In this document: positions 11,583-22,731 of the stretch, in pieces
How the letters are laid out: each line of letters starts with the position of its first letter
Numbering within the stretch: the first letter of the stretch is position 1
NCBI GenBank assembly: GCA_015342445.1
Contig: JACEFO010001035.1
Span: 930,001-994,000, forward strand
Origin: Digitaria exilis
Lineage: Eukaryota > Streptophyta > Magnoliopsida > Poales > Poaceae
Direction of reading: 5' to 3'
Length of the DNA: 64,000 bases
The notes under the pieces: model-generated
Told to the model about the DNA's origin: nothing
What the model saw: the letters and a program-made list of their open reading frames with translations, nothing else
The model's database searches: none
Made by a program: the position numbers and the translations under genes

Positions 11583-11867
11583 TGGTGAGCTTGTTATTAT
11601 TCTGAATTTCTCAGTAGTTATGCCGTGAGAATAACAAGCGAACGTACCTTCGGCAGCCTGCTGATGATCGCTCGCTCGCTCATGTGTACGTGTTTGATGT
11701 GTTGCAATAGCTGCTAGAAATGGTGGAGTTGTTTCTGGGTAAATACTTGGAAGATCTGATTCTGTGTGTCATGATGTTATCTGTTAATTATCTCACAGAT
11801 GATGTCGGTGCAGACACTTTTATTACTTCACTTTATAGCTTTTGCAGATAAATGAAGTTGATCGCAA

Positions 11868-12206
11868 ATCAACTTCCCATGATCTATCCTAGTATATACT
11901 TCACTTCCCAAGATCTATCCTAGTATACTTCATTTCCCATGATCATGAGAACGGCGGCGATGGGAGGATGAACAAGTGCCAGAGAAGCTTCGCCCGCTGC
12001 TGAAAGGGATGGCTTCAATCTCGGTTCATGCAATTTGATAGTCGGTAGTGTTGTGTCGTATGTGGAATGGATACGGCCGTGGGCGTAGATACGCCTTGTA
12101 CTGCTTCCCTGCTCGTTTTGCTCACCTGGGAGTTTCACATGTGCTATAAACTGTTTTGGTCTGCTTCTTAAGTAAGACTGGGGCTTTGCCCTTAATCTCT
12201 AAAAAA
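11868..12206 (+). mobile_element. 5'-truncated LINE 3' end with 17-bp target duplication
   Basis: The insert ends GGGGCTTTGCCC...TCTAAAAAAAA, the usual form of grass LINE 3' ends. It is flanked by AATGAAGTTGATCGCAA (11851-11867) and AATGAAGTTGATCCCAA (12207-12223), a 17-bp target duplication with one difference. It is about 340 bp and non-coding. Near its start a unit of about 32 bp (CCCATGATCTATCCTAGTAT) is repeated in tandem at 11875-11940. Confidence 0.75.
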
Positions 12207-12229
12207 AATGAAGTTGATCCCAACAACTC

Positions 12230-12696
12230 CAAACTGCAAGGTTGCATGGTGAATCAGTGATGCGTGCTCCAACTGATGGCCATCTATCCGCCATGCACCA
12301 TGTGGCTTGGGCAGAGCCAAACCGATCACACGCACATGACTACACGAGTTTGTTTATCCCATTTAAGGTACTTCGAAAAGGGATTTAATTATTGCGGAGT
12401 AAATCACTGAGATTTGGCATAAATTTTTTTGGCAAACCCTAAAATTCCTAGTTCATTCCTCCTACTCCAAAGAAAGCCCTTAATGGAATAACAAAGTTAT
12501 GGAACTACCCATGTTGCTTCAAGGTTTATGTCAACATCGATATAGATTTTATTCCAATACCTTAGAAACAACAACGTGGTGCTGTGCTGGCAGTGCACGC
12601 TGGGCCCCAGCCCGGTCAGATCATGGACTCTTGTAGTCTTGTGCCGCTGTAAGCCCGGTACCTACAGTTGAGTACTTGCCGCAGCCTCTGCTCTTC
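12230..12696 (+). promoter_or_regulatory. Distal promoter of RIP copy 3 (left part)
   Basis: The segment aligns with 7.80-8.15 kb upstream of RIP copy 1, with shared landmarks TGTTTATCCCATTT, CATGTTGCTTCAAG and GGACTCTTGTAGTC. Homology stops at the Copia LTR at 12697 and resumes at 17712. It is therefore the outer half of a split promoter region. Confidence 0.7.
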
Positions 12697-13039
12697 TGCC
12701 AGGGGAACACCGGCGATGGTGATCACCGGCAATGGAACGCACACGAACACGAAGTGGACACGGTGGAGTTTGGTGCTGCAAAGCGGCAGCGTTTTCTGTT
12801 GATCTCTATTGCTTATAAAAGATAACAAACATGCAAAGATACAAGTCCTAGGCGTCGTGCCATCCCACGTCGCCCGTCCATGCGCGTTAGGCGCGTCATG
12901 GAGCACGAACGGCTCACGTCTGATCGTGAGACCTCAACTATCTAATCTGAGTGAAAAGATAAGGATAGCTAACTAACTCTACGAAATACAAGGAAAGTAT
13001 ATACAGCATACATGGTGACACGCCAAGCTTAAGCTAACA
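12697..13039 (-). repeat. Copia 3' LTR
   Basis: 343 bp, nearly identical to 17370-17711. It contains GTTGATCTCTATTGCTTATAAAAG, which on this strand includes a TATAAAA-like word. It is adjacent to the end of the RNase H region. Confidence 0.9.
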
Positions 13040-13048
13040 AATCACCCC

Positions 13049-16000
13049 CTAAGCCTTGAGCGTGTCTTTGACGTTGATGAAGCCAATCCATGATCTCAGT
13101 TCTTCAAACTTAGCACGTCCGAGAGCTTTGGTGAAGATGTCACCTAGCTGATCATCTGTTCTGATGAACCGAACATCAATCTGATCCCTTTCTGCACACA
13201 ACCGAATAAAGTGATACTTGATCTCTATATGCTTGCTCTGGTCATGATGCACTGGATTGTTCACTAGAGAAATTGCAGACTTGTTGTCCACATGTAGCAC
13301 TGGTGCCTTGGGCTCAAGGTTGAGCATTTCTGCTAAGAGCCGAGACAGCCAGACTCCTTGACAGGATGCAGTAGCAGCAGCAACATATTCAGCCTCACAG
13401 GAAGAGAGAGCCACTATCTTCTGCTTGGTGGCCTGCCAAGTGATTGCACCATCATTGAGGAAGAAGATCATCCCACTGGTGCTCTTTCTGTCATTTACAT
13501 CGCCAGCAAGATCACTGTCACTGTATCCGATCAGTTGAGGCAGTTGAGTCTTGTTTCCAGCAACGTAGCGAACCCCCCAGGATAGTGTCCCTGACACATA
13601 TCGAAGGATTCTCTTCACTGCAGCTTGATGTTCTTCACAGGGAGCTTCCAAGAACCGACTGACATAGCCAACTGCAAAAGCTAAATCAGGGCGAGAGTGG
13701 ATGAGGTACCTAGACTTCCCACCAAGCTGCGGTAGGATGTGGCATCCACTGGAGAAGTTGAGCTTGCCTTCAGCAGTTTGAGCCTTGTCTCCATTGGAGT
13801 AGCACACGGGTTGCAGCCTTCCAATCCTGCCTTCTCAAGAATCTTGTGAGCATACCTCTCCTGTGAGATTGTGATTCCAGAGGAGTTTTGGTTCACCTCA
13901 ATCCCAAGATAGTAACTGAGGATTCCCAGATCACTCATCCTGAATCTTTTCTTCATCTCCCCCTTGAATGCTTGGAGCTCGGTGTTGTTGCCTCCAGTGA
14001 TGATCAGGTCGTCGACGTACACGCCAACGATGAGCCTCCGCTGCTTCTCTCCACGCATGTACACGCCATGTTCAGAGTTGCTGCGCTTGAAGCCGAGGGA
14101 GAGCAATGTGGCGTCGAGCTTCATGTTCCAGGCACGAGGGGCTTGGCGTAGACCGTACAACGCCTTGTGGAGGCGCAGGACCTTCTCTGGGTGGTGGACG
14201 TCGATGTACCCCGGCGGCTGCATGACGTAGGCTTCTTCCTTGAGCTCGCCGTTGAGGAACACCGATTTTACGTCCATGTGATGTACTTCCCAGCCGAAGT
14301 GCGCGGCGACGGCGAGCATGAGCCTCACAGACTCAAGCCGGGCGACAGGGGCGAAGACTTCATCAAAATCCACCCCCTGACACTGCACGTACCCCTTGGC
14401 CACCAGTCGGGCCTTGTGCTTGACGACGTTGCCGTGCTCGTCGCGCTTCACCTTGTACACCCATTTGAGGCCGATAGCTCGGTGGCCGTTGGGGAGGTCA
14501 ACAAGGCTCCAGGTTCTGTTCTCCACGATCGAGTCGAGCTCCTCCTTCATTGCCTTCCGCCAGGCAGGATCGCGGTTGGCTTCCGCGAAGGAGCTGGGCT
14601 CCTCTGCACTGATGATCAGTGCCACCTCATCATTGAGCACGGGCGCCTGTCCAGTCTGGAGGATGTTGTTGATGCGGCGGTACTTGGGCACGATATCGTC
14701 GTCCGCATCTGCGTCCAGCATGTCATCGTGCGTCGGGGGAGTCGCCAGCTCGACCACCCCCTGAGCCGGATCAGGGGACGGCTGCCATGCTGGAGTGGTG
14801 GGCGCTAGTGTTGGTGAAGTAGGAGACGGCATCGTCGTCGTGCTGGTGGTCACCACGCGCTCGACGAGGAGCGGTTCAGGACTCGTCTCTTCTCCTCCTT
14901 CTCCCTAGCTCCAGCTCGCATTTTCGTCGAACACCACATCTCGTGAGACATGGACGCGCCCGCCTTCTGGATCGTATAGGCAATACGTCTTGGTCCCTGG
15001 CTCGTAGCCAAGCAGGACCATCGCCTTGGAGCGGTCGTCGAGCTTCTTGAGGTGTGGTCGCGTGTTCTTGACGTATCCCACGCAGCCGAAGGTGCGGAGG
15101 AACTGGACCGCTGGACGCTCGCCGTGCCACGCTTCATATGGCGTCTTGCCGTCCAGGCTCTTGGTCGGGGAGCGATTCAGGAGGAAGACAGCATTTGTCA
15201 CTGCCTCTCCCCAGAACCGCCCCGGAACGCTCTTCGCCTTCATCATGCTCCTCGCCGTGGCCAGCACGGTCTGATTCCGGCGCTCCACTACCCCGTTTTG
15301 TTGGGGAGAGTAGGGCGCCATGAGCTGGCGCTGCACTCCTTCATTTGCCAGAAAATCAGCGAATTCAATCGATGTGAACTCACCACCGCGATCTGTCCGC
15401 AGCGCACGCAGCTTGCGCCCGCACTCCAGCTCGGCCTGCGCCTTGAACGCCTTGATGGTCGCTGCAGCCTCGCTCTTGGCCCCGAGCAGCTTTAGCCACA
15501 TGAAGCGGCTCATGTCGTCGATCAGCAGCAGGAACGAGTGCTTGCCGCCGGGCGTCATGGGCTCGATTGGTCCGCAGATGTCGTCGTGCACCAGGTCGAG
15601 GCAATGTTCAGCACGGTGACGGGACTGCTGCGGGAAGGGTGTGCGCTTCTGCTTCCCCACCAGACATGCATGGCACACCTCGTTGATCTGATCGACGGGG
15701 GGAAGGCCACGCACCATGTCCTGGCGTTCGAGCTGGCGCAGGGACTGGAAGTTGAGGTAGCCGTAGCGCGCATGCCATCGCCACGCCGGCTCACTGCTGC
15801 GGGCGGCTCGGCACACCGGCCGTGTGATGTCGATGTCGAGGTAGTAGAGGCGGCTCGGCGAGCGTCGCACTCGCGCCAACAGCCGGTGTTCGGGGTCGAA
15901 GATCCGCAACCAGCCGCCCTCGATCTCCACCTTGCTCCCCGCCTCGTCGAGTTGGCCCAGGCTGATGATGTTGGCCATGAGGCGGGGAATGAAGTAGACT

Positions 16001-17331
16001 CCGGTGAGGGCACGAAGCTCGCCGGTCTTGCAGGCCATCAGGACCATACCGCGGCCCTCGATGTCGACGATGGAGCCGTCTCCGAACCGCACCGTGCCGT
16101 AGACGCCGGGATCGAGCTCGGAGAAGGCAGCCTTGGAGCCGGTCATGTGGTTCGTGGCTCCCGTGTCGAGGACCCATCTCCTGGTGTCGCGCTCTCCTCC
16201 CTCGCCTAGCTGCGCGAAGACCCTGGCCTCGACGAGCTCGATGCGGCCGGGTGACGGCGGCGCCGGTGGTGAGGAAGGGGATCTGGATCTGGGTGGTGTG
16301 GCGTTGACCGGCTCGGCGGAGGCGAGTAAGAGTGTGGGCTCCTCTTCATCCACCTGGGCCAAGTGGGCTTGGCCCGCCTTCTTCTTGGACCTGCAATCTC
16401 GGGACCAATGGCCTGTGCGGCCACAATGCCGGCAGGGATCGCCGGGAGGAGGCCAGCTCGAGCCTCCGCTCGGCCCACTTTTGGCTTCGCGCGAGTTGGA
16501 GGAGCCGCCACCGCGACCGCCACCTCTCCCGCGCCGTTTGCCGCGACTGCTTGACGAGGATCCGCCGCCGGAGACCTCCTGATCACGGGAAGCCTTTTCG
16601 CGTGCCCGCCAATCATCCTCGCAGAGGAGAAGCCGCCCCATCGCATCGGTGGGTGGCTTGGGTTTGGCGTTGCGCTGCTCGAAAACACGGAGACGGCCGG
16701 TGATCTCCTCAACCGAGACAGCGTTGAGGTCGAGGAGCATCTCAATGGACACGGCCGCCAGCGAGAGCTTCTCCGGCACCACTTGCAGCAATTTCTTGAC
16801 AACCTCGGCGTCGGTGATCTCGTCGCCGAGCGTGCGCAAGTTGTCAGCCAGGGAGGTGATGCGAATTGAAAATTCGTCGACGGACTCACCCTCCTTGAAG
16901 TGAATGTCGGCGAGCTCACGTCGCAGCTGTTGAGCGTTGGAGTCCCGCACTCGCTGCACGCCGACGCGGATCGTCTTCACTGCCTCCCAGGCTTCCTTGG
17001 CCGTCTGCTTCCGCGCGAGGGTGCTCCACTTGTTGCTCGGCACCACGCGCAGGAGCGCGGCGAGTGCCTATCGATCGTCGCGTTCGTCGCAGTCGCTGGG
17101 GTCGATCGCCTCCCAGAGACCCTGCGCCTGGAGATTCACCGTCATCACCAACGAACACTCCTGGTAGTTGGTTCGGGTGAGCATCGGATAGGAGGCAGGG
17201 GTCATCGTCTTCTCGACGACGCGCTCAATGACCACCTGGCGCTGTGTGCGCTGGCGGCATGACGGCAATCGTCCGCGATGGTGGCTCGGAGGAGTACGCG
17301 ATCGCTGATTGCGACCTGGTAGCGACGTCAT
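13049..17331 (-). pseudogene. Copia gag-pol polyprotein, three lesions
   Basis: Reading the minus strand: an N-terminal gag start (17331 or the internal Met near 17205) with LTRTNYQECSLVM; the UBN2-type gag; zinc knuckle CRHCGRTGHWSRDC; aspartic protease VLDTGATNHM; integrase with the GVVERRN region; reverse transcriptase with KARLVAKGY and YVDDLIITG; and RNase H with CEAEYVAAATA. The gag-protease-integrase-RT-RNase H order is the copia order. Breaks are an in-frame TAG at 17068-17070, an in-frame TAG at 14905-14907 between integrase and RT, and a one-base frameshift near 13725 between RT and RNase H. The copy cannot make a full polyprotein. Confidence 0.9.
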
Positions 17332-17369
17332 GGAGTCCCACGGATCTCAACGGGGCTCTGAATACCAAT

Positions 17370-17711
17370 TGTCAGGGGAACACCGGCGATGGTGATCACC
17401 GGCAATGGAACGCACACGAACACAAAGTGGACACGGTGGAGTTTGGTGCTGCAAAGCGGCAGCGTTTTCTGTTGATCTCTATTGCTTATAAAAGATAACA
17501 AACATGCAAAATACAAGTCCTAGGCGTCGTGCCATCCCACGTCGCCAGTCCATGCGCGTTAGGCGCGTCATGGAGCACGAACGGCTCACGTCTGATCGTG
17601 AGACCTCAACTATCTAATCTGAGTGAAAAGATAAGGATAGCTAACTAACTCTACGAAATACAAGGAAAGTATGTACAGCATACATGGTGACACGCCAAGC
17701 TTAAGCTAACA
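17370..17711 (-). repeat. Copia 5' LTR
   Basis: 342 bp, next to the primer-binding site. It differs from the other LTR by one indel in the GCAAA(GA)TACAAG stretch and a few substitutions. It would contain the promoter for minus-strand transcription of the element. Confidence 0.9.
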
Positions 17712-17940
17712 TCTTCCGTGTTGTGCAAGCGATCTCAAAATTATTGTACCTTCAGTTGACCAAAAGTGCACCGCTGCAACTGATGGCCATATCCGATCCA
17801 CCGTGCAGCATGTGGGTCAGGCAGCGGGGCAGTACCGGACCGATCACACGAAAGACACATTAGTGAGATTTGTGTGAGAGGGTCACGATGTTGGTTTGGT
17901 TCATGCATTGCCCAACTACTCTGCTTGACTATATAGTTTT
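17712..17940 (+). promoter_or_regulatory. Proximal promoter of RIP copy 3 with TATA box
   Basis: Aligns with 8.15-8.42 kb. It keeps TCACACGA..GACA, GAGATTTGTG, GAGGGTCAC and CATTGCCCAACTACTCTGCTT, then a TATA box CTATATAG at 17929-17936. The 50-bp promoter unit occurs once. After the TATA box the match to copy 1 is broken by inserted sequence, so the box now sits about 2.3 kb from the copy-3 ATG. Confidence 0.7.
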
Positions 17941-20135
17941 TGGTATAGTATATGGTATAGAGAAGATCCGACCATTCATTTAATTAAGGTAATTCAGTAA
18001 TTTGCACTAGTCTTCTGGCCCTGCCATACTCGGCGGCACCACTGCCTTTCCCAGGCAGTCCTTTCCCTCCACTCCACGACGCACATGTTTTCCGGCCACC
18101 GTCTCCAATCCCGTGATTCCCCTAATCCCCTGCTCGGGTGCCATCGCTGCCGTCCCGATGCCAGACTAGGAGCAGGTGGACATTCCCCTTCCCTCCTCTC
18201 CGCGATGCACGTTCCGGCCGTTTCCTAGACGCCGGTCCTGCAATTGTCCGTGGCCCAGGTTGCGTCTGATCCCCCGCGCCTTCCCTGCCTGGGCAGGCCG
18301 CACCGTGGATCCTCCCGTGCCGCACTTGCCGATCGGCGAGCAGCCGAGCCCCAGGGCGGCTCCTTGTGACCGCATCCCTGTAACGCCGATTGAAGGGCCG
18401 GCGTATGTGTTCGTCATTGCCAGCACAGTGGGCGTCGTGTGGCCTTCCTGTTAATCCAATCTCCATCCTGATCTCGAATCTTTCATCGCTCAAGGTCAGT
18501 AAGCTACTAAGCCTAAAAATTGAATTCCATAAATTAGAACATTTGATACACATCTCATATGAAGTAATTTTGTAAGAAGGCAATTGTTTAGTTATACATT
18601 CTTGAAGTAAAGAGAGTTTTATGACTGAGTTACAATGCAATTTGATGATACATTCTGTTGAGGTACAGTTCGGTGACCTGTATTTTCAGATTTTTTGGTT
18701 GGTTGCTTTGTCAGGTGTACTCAGCTTGTCATCATTGCAGCATATGTGATCATCAATAAAGTCATCGGTAAGTTTAAACTAAAGCATTGCGGTGTTATGG
18801 AAAGAAAGATGGAACCAAAGCAATTGAGCAAAGGCTAACGTCGTATAGAGGCTAAAGTACCAGCCAAATCAATCACTGCATGCATCAAGGAAAATATCAG
18901 ACAGTGCCACAATCTTGTCTGGGTCAAACACTCAAATCGGCCAACTGAGTGTTCATAACTAATGAGCTAACGCATCTTATCTGTATAGACAATTTTCAAA
19001 GAAACTTCGAATAATATGTGAAAACATATTCTGGAGTTTCCCTATATATATATATAACTGTATAATTTTCTCGCTGTTTCAGGCTTCGATCTCAAATTTG
19101 CTGATTGCGCCACGCCTGTACTCAACGTAGTTAGCAGAGAAAGTTGTAGTGTTGTTTCAGATAATGAATCTGATCGGTGCTGAGCACGATGGTTCTCCTG
19201 CTCTGTTGAGTCGCGATCGTGGGCAAGCTGCCTATTTGTTCATGCGCAGTCGCGCAGATCAGAACGTTGTATATGAGAAATGTTCAGATCAGGATTCTAA
19301 ACTCTCGGAAATTGTTACGCATGCTGCAAGATGCAAGTGTGTAGTCGTTGACATGATGACGATGAGTGATCCCTCCCGCACGGCCCTCGACCACGCCGTC
19401 GACCTCCAATCATCCACCGTCGGTGCCATGCTGCTCACTTTGACCTCACAGTCGCAACCATAACGATGGCAGATCCACCAACCATGGCCGGGCCGCCATG
19501 CCCAAATACAACCGCGGCAAGCCGCAGACCCGGCGCTTGCCGTGCTCCCCAGTCCCCGCCCACACCACTGACTGCGCAACCACGCGGCACGGTCTGCGGC
19601 CGCCTGGCTCGGCACGCTGCGATGGCAGATGCGCTGACCATGACAGGGGCGCCCTGTCCGGAACCGACCGCAGCGAGGCGCAGCCGCCGCTTGTTGCCCT
19701 CCCCGCCCCGCGTTGCTGACCGCCCAGCCGTGTGCGCTGCCCATTGCGGCCTTCCAGCCGGGAAGGAGACGAAGGTGTGGGACGGCTTGGTACTTGCCGG
19801 CCGCGTTAACATCTATCGCCGCCGTCCGCCGCCATCTTGTCGATGACGGCGAGAAGAAAAAGTGTGCTAGAAAAAAGAATGCCTCTTCAAATACCTAATG
19901 TAGAAATAATGTTACATAAAAGACATCTAATCTAATATAAAAAAAATATTACACAAGTACCATTTAATTTTTTTCCTATATTACCCTTATACCACCTATA
20001 CTACTTTCATATACTGCTTATATCACTAGTGAAGTGAAGTTTTTAGTAGAATAGAGTTAATCTTAGCCATCGGATATTTTCATACTAGTCCTTTTTCAAT
20101 ACTAGTATATCCTAGTATCGTGCGTTGTAAGAGAG
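17941..20135. mobile_element. Unclassified insertion between RIP3 TATA box and ATG
   Basis: Comparison with RIP copy 1 shows foreign sequence starting after ATATAGTTTT (17940) and ending before CTCTCCCCAGGCAAGC (about 20140). Inside are GC-rich, exon-like stretches (18.0-18.46, 19.15-19.85 kb) with intron-like AT-rich stretches between them, so it may carry captured gene pieces. The right end contains ATCGTGCGTTGTA, reminiscent of Helitron 3' hairpin sequence, but I cannot find a proper CTRR end or hairpin. No terminal inverted repeats are evident. Confidence 0.45.
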
Positions 20136-20211
20136 CTCTTTTTTACTCTCCCCAGGCAAGCCCAGCGAGATGGCCTTCTCACAATCTCACAGTAGAGAGG
20201 CTACATCCACA

Positions 20212-20814
20212 ATGGAGGGACGTTCCACCGTCGGTCTCTTCGTCGTGATGCTTGTCGCTGCCGCCAGCAGCCACGTCATGCTGCTGGAACGCCGTGCGAC
20301 AGCCACCAACACCACCACCGTCCTCGAGCACAACAAGCCAATCACGATCTTCAACTTGTACAGCAGCAGCGGCCGCAAAATGGCCGGCCTTGCCACAATG
20401 CAAACACCTACCGTGACCTCATCGGCGAGCTCGCCAACCTGCCCAACCTGCCACTGGGGTGGCATACCACGTTGCAGGCCACAAGCGCAATCTCCGGCTA
20501 CGGCCCGGCCACCGGCGATGATGTGGCGGCTGTGAAGCGCGCACTGGCGACGCTGACGGTGACGACGAGTGAAGCGCAGCGGCTGCAGCCGATCTGGGAC
20601 CTCTTGGCCAAGGGTGGGAGAGTGGGGAGGCATGCGTGGGCGTCGAGCACCTGCCGTACATCGAGCACCGGGACACCATAAAGAGATGGCCCTTCACCGA
20701 GCTGCTGAGGGAGCAACCAACATAAAGAGCAAGAAAGAAGCCCTCGCCGTGGTTGGAGCCATTACCGACCGCAACCTAGAGGACCTGATGGAGGCTCACT
20801 CTCGCAGGGCATGA
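20212..20814 (+). pseudogene. RIP copy 3, pseudogene
   Basis: Paralogue of copy 1 with the same start region (MEGRSTVGLF..). After about 60 residues the block from the AGFANR region to the first tyrosine region is deleted and the frame shifts near 20400. The SGYGPAT, EAQRL and terminal LEDLMEAHSR regions survive in other frames, with further small deletions near 20620-20720. An upstream in-frame ATG at 20170 also exists. The promoter is displaced by insertions. The 3' flank carries an expanded AGC/AGT triplet tract (20945-20984). Non-functional. Confidence 0.85.
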
Positions 20815-20944
20815 TGATGTGCAGGAAACTCAGTCATAGCCATGGGTAGCCCTTCATGTTGCGGAGAATAGCGAGCTCGTTTATTATTTGCTAGTAATGA
20901 TTATCCTTCGACGATTACCCGTTCATGTCTAGCCCATGCAATCT

Positions 20945-20984
20945 TAGCAGCAGCAGCAGTAGCAGTACAAGCAGTAGCAGTAGA
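20945..20984 (+). repeat. AGC/AGT trinucleotide tract
   Basis: CAGCAGCAGCAGTAGCAG-type repeat in the 3' flank of RIP copy 3. The matching position after copy 1 (about 9447-9462) has only a short TAGTAGTAG run, so the tract expanded after duplication. Confidence 0.8.
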
Positions 20985-21009
20985 ATGGTTGTTAAGACCC
21001 AAATTGATA

Positions 21010-21709
21010 GATTTTCTTTTGGTTGAGTTCATCTGAAGCCATTCTTGGTTTGATCTTATTTCATGTTCTCATATTTATTGATTATTCGGTCGGGTAATGT
21101 CTCGTTCTTTTGCGTCGGAAATTGCAACGATCAGTCATCAAATTCCTGTGTCTATGAGTCCATTCATGGTATATGCATGTGGGTTTAGTAATCTTGACCA
21201 AAAGTGCACTGCTGTCAACTACCTCGCTTGGTACAAGTGCAAGGGCATGATGCGTGGATGGTGCCGGAGAAGAGTCTGAACGATCGGTTCTGTTGACCAA
21301 CCCACGTTCCGCCAAGACGTTCTCTTTCTGGCCTATCGCTTCTCCTGGTTTGAACTGCAACTAGTGAAAAGAGAAGACCGGACAACTTGCAGCAAATGCA
21401 AACTACTCGGAGGGTCTCCACTCTTCAATATGAGTCATAAAGATTTTTGGCGCGGCAAGGATAACGGTTCTTTGCCTATTCTTTTAAAAAAAACTATGTT
21501 ATCTAGATTTAATGCAACCAAAGAAAATCAATGCACGAACAATCGTTTTTAGAGAAATTAATAAATCGACAAAGAAACTAAAATAATCCATTGTGGACGG
21601 TCGAGATGTCATGGTGGAGTGAAAATATAAATATTTATATGTGCCAGAGAATTAATATCTCCGCTCATGGCATGCGATGTGTTAATTTTTAAGAAACATT
21701 AGTAATAAC
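21010..21709 (+). repeat. 3' flank of RIP copy 3
   Basis: Matches the copy-1 flank (9.5-9.78 kb) and then the detached and inverted flank copies (1.18 and 10.3 kb). It ends abruptly at ATTAGTAATAA (21709), where the other copies continue with TGAACC. A new element begins at this point. Confidence 0.75.
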
Positions 21710-22723
21710 TAGAGGATGCACGTGCCACCGGTACAGTTATAAAAAGAGGCATTATGACAAAAAGGCGGTAAATATGCGAAAATAAAATATTAAATTATTA
21801 ATATATAAATTTTGCAACAAAACAATTGGATCAATAATTTAAAATTTATTAATAAGGTGAATATAGCTAATGAATTGGCGATACACCCAGCATTATCACA
21901 AAGGTTTAATAGGATGTGTCAAATTAACACAGATAGCATGCATCAAACTACATATATCTCTATCCTTATCACAAATCGATCCATCGTGCTTGTCCGCCAA
22001 CCTACGAAACTTAACTATTGCAGGATGTGTCGTATGTTCGGTCACGGCTGCACCTTCCGCGCTAAAGATGAAAGCCTCAATATTTTCATTTGTTTGTGCA
22101 CGTCCGTCATTTGAGTCTTCCAAGACACTTCTCACCCATAAACGTGTCGTGGGTGAGAAGTGTCTTGAAAGACCTGTTACAATGTATTTTGAAATGTATA
22201 TAACTGTGGAGCTGGTTACAGTTGAGCAAGACCTGTGATTTGGAGGCATCCGAGAGGGTGCTCAGACGTCGTTTAAGTGTGTGATGGTACTTTGGACTAA
22301 TCAGACATAGAGTGAGGCGATTTGTTGGGAGCTCAAGTCAGAAATGCGTGAGAAGTACCCTGAGTTGTTTCCATCCGGTGATAACCATGTCCTCGTTCAA
22401 TTATTAATTCCAAATTCTTTTCTACATATCAGCCATAAAGAATTTGATGGCGAAGTCTGTTGAAGGGGAGAAGAATGTAATATCCCTAAAAAGTATATGT
22501 TGACCAGATTAATTAATCCAAATCATTATATGCGTATTAGGTTTTTTATTTTTAGCTCCATGCTCTATTCAGTCTCGGACTCGATAGGTTTCCACCGCTG
22601 TTTTTCCATGGCTGCCGCCCCCTGTTCCATTGTCGATTCACCTTCCTCTGTATTGTCGTGACCTCCCCAGCGCCACCACCCTTAGTTCCCTCTGTGCGGA
22701 CTGCTGCCTGCTCTTGGACGGTC
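21710..22723 (-). mobile_element. Possible Helitron terminus (reverse orientation), extent unknown
   Basis: RIP-flank homology breaks exactly between A (21709) and what would be T in the paralogous flank. The insert starts CTAGAGGATGCACGTGCC, the complement of a Helitron-like CTAG 3' end with a GCACGTGC palindrome just inside. A-T host insertion and a CTRR terminus are Helitron hallmarks. I did not find the other end (a TC terminus), and no Rep/helicase coding is visible. The remaining sequence holds a strong hairpin at 22115-22173 and no gene. Confidence 0.3.
22115..22173. repeat. 24-bp-stem hairpin
   Basis: Arms at 22115-22138 and 22150-22173 pair over 24 bp with one mismatch around an 11-nt loop. 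The core CAAGACACTTCTCACCCA / TGGGTGAGAAGTGTCTTG pairs perfectly over 18 bp. Confidence 0.9.
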
Positions 22724-22731
22724 ATTGTAAC

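Larger units (their letters stand above)
12697..17711 (-). mobile_element. Ty1/copia LTR retrotransposon, complete ends
   Basis: The element has two LTRs of 342-343 bp and 5-bp target duplications TCTTC at 12692-12696 and 17712-17716. The LTRs start TG(C/T)CAGGGGAACACC and end AGCTTAAGCTAACA. On the minus strand, a primer-binding site resembling the initiator tRNA-Met complement (TTGGTATTCAGAGCCCC) adjoins the 5' LTR, and a purine tract lies next to the 3' LTR (TTAGGGGGTGATT). I count about five LTR differences by eye, which suggests a recent insertion. It splits the promoter of RIP copy 3. Confidence 0.93.

Noticed and set aside
14167..16582. Long plus-strand frames opposite the Copia pol
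   Set aside because: They are shadows of the minus-strand polyprotein in GC-rich sequence, with no recognisable domain.
18122..18640. 172-aa minus-strand frame in the RIP3 insertion
   Set aside because: No domain, Arg/Gly-rich part only in GC-rich stretch, and splice-like signals nearby point to the plus strand.
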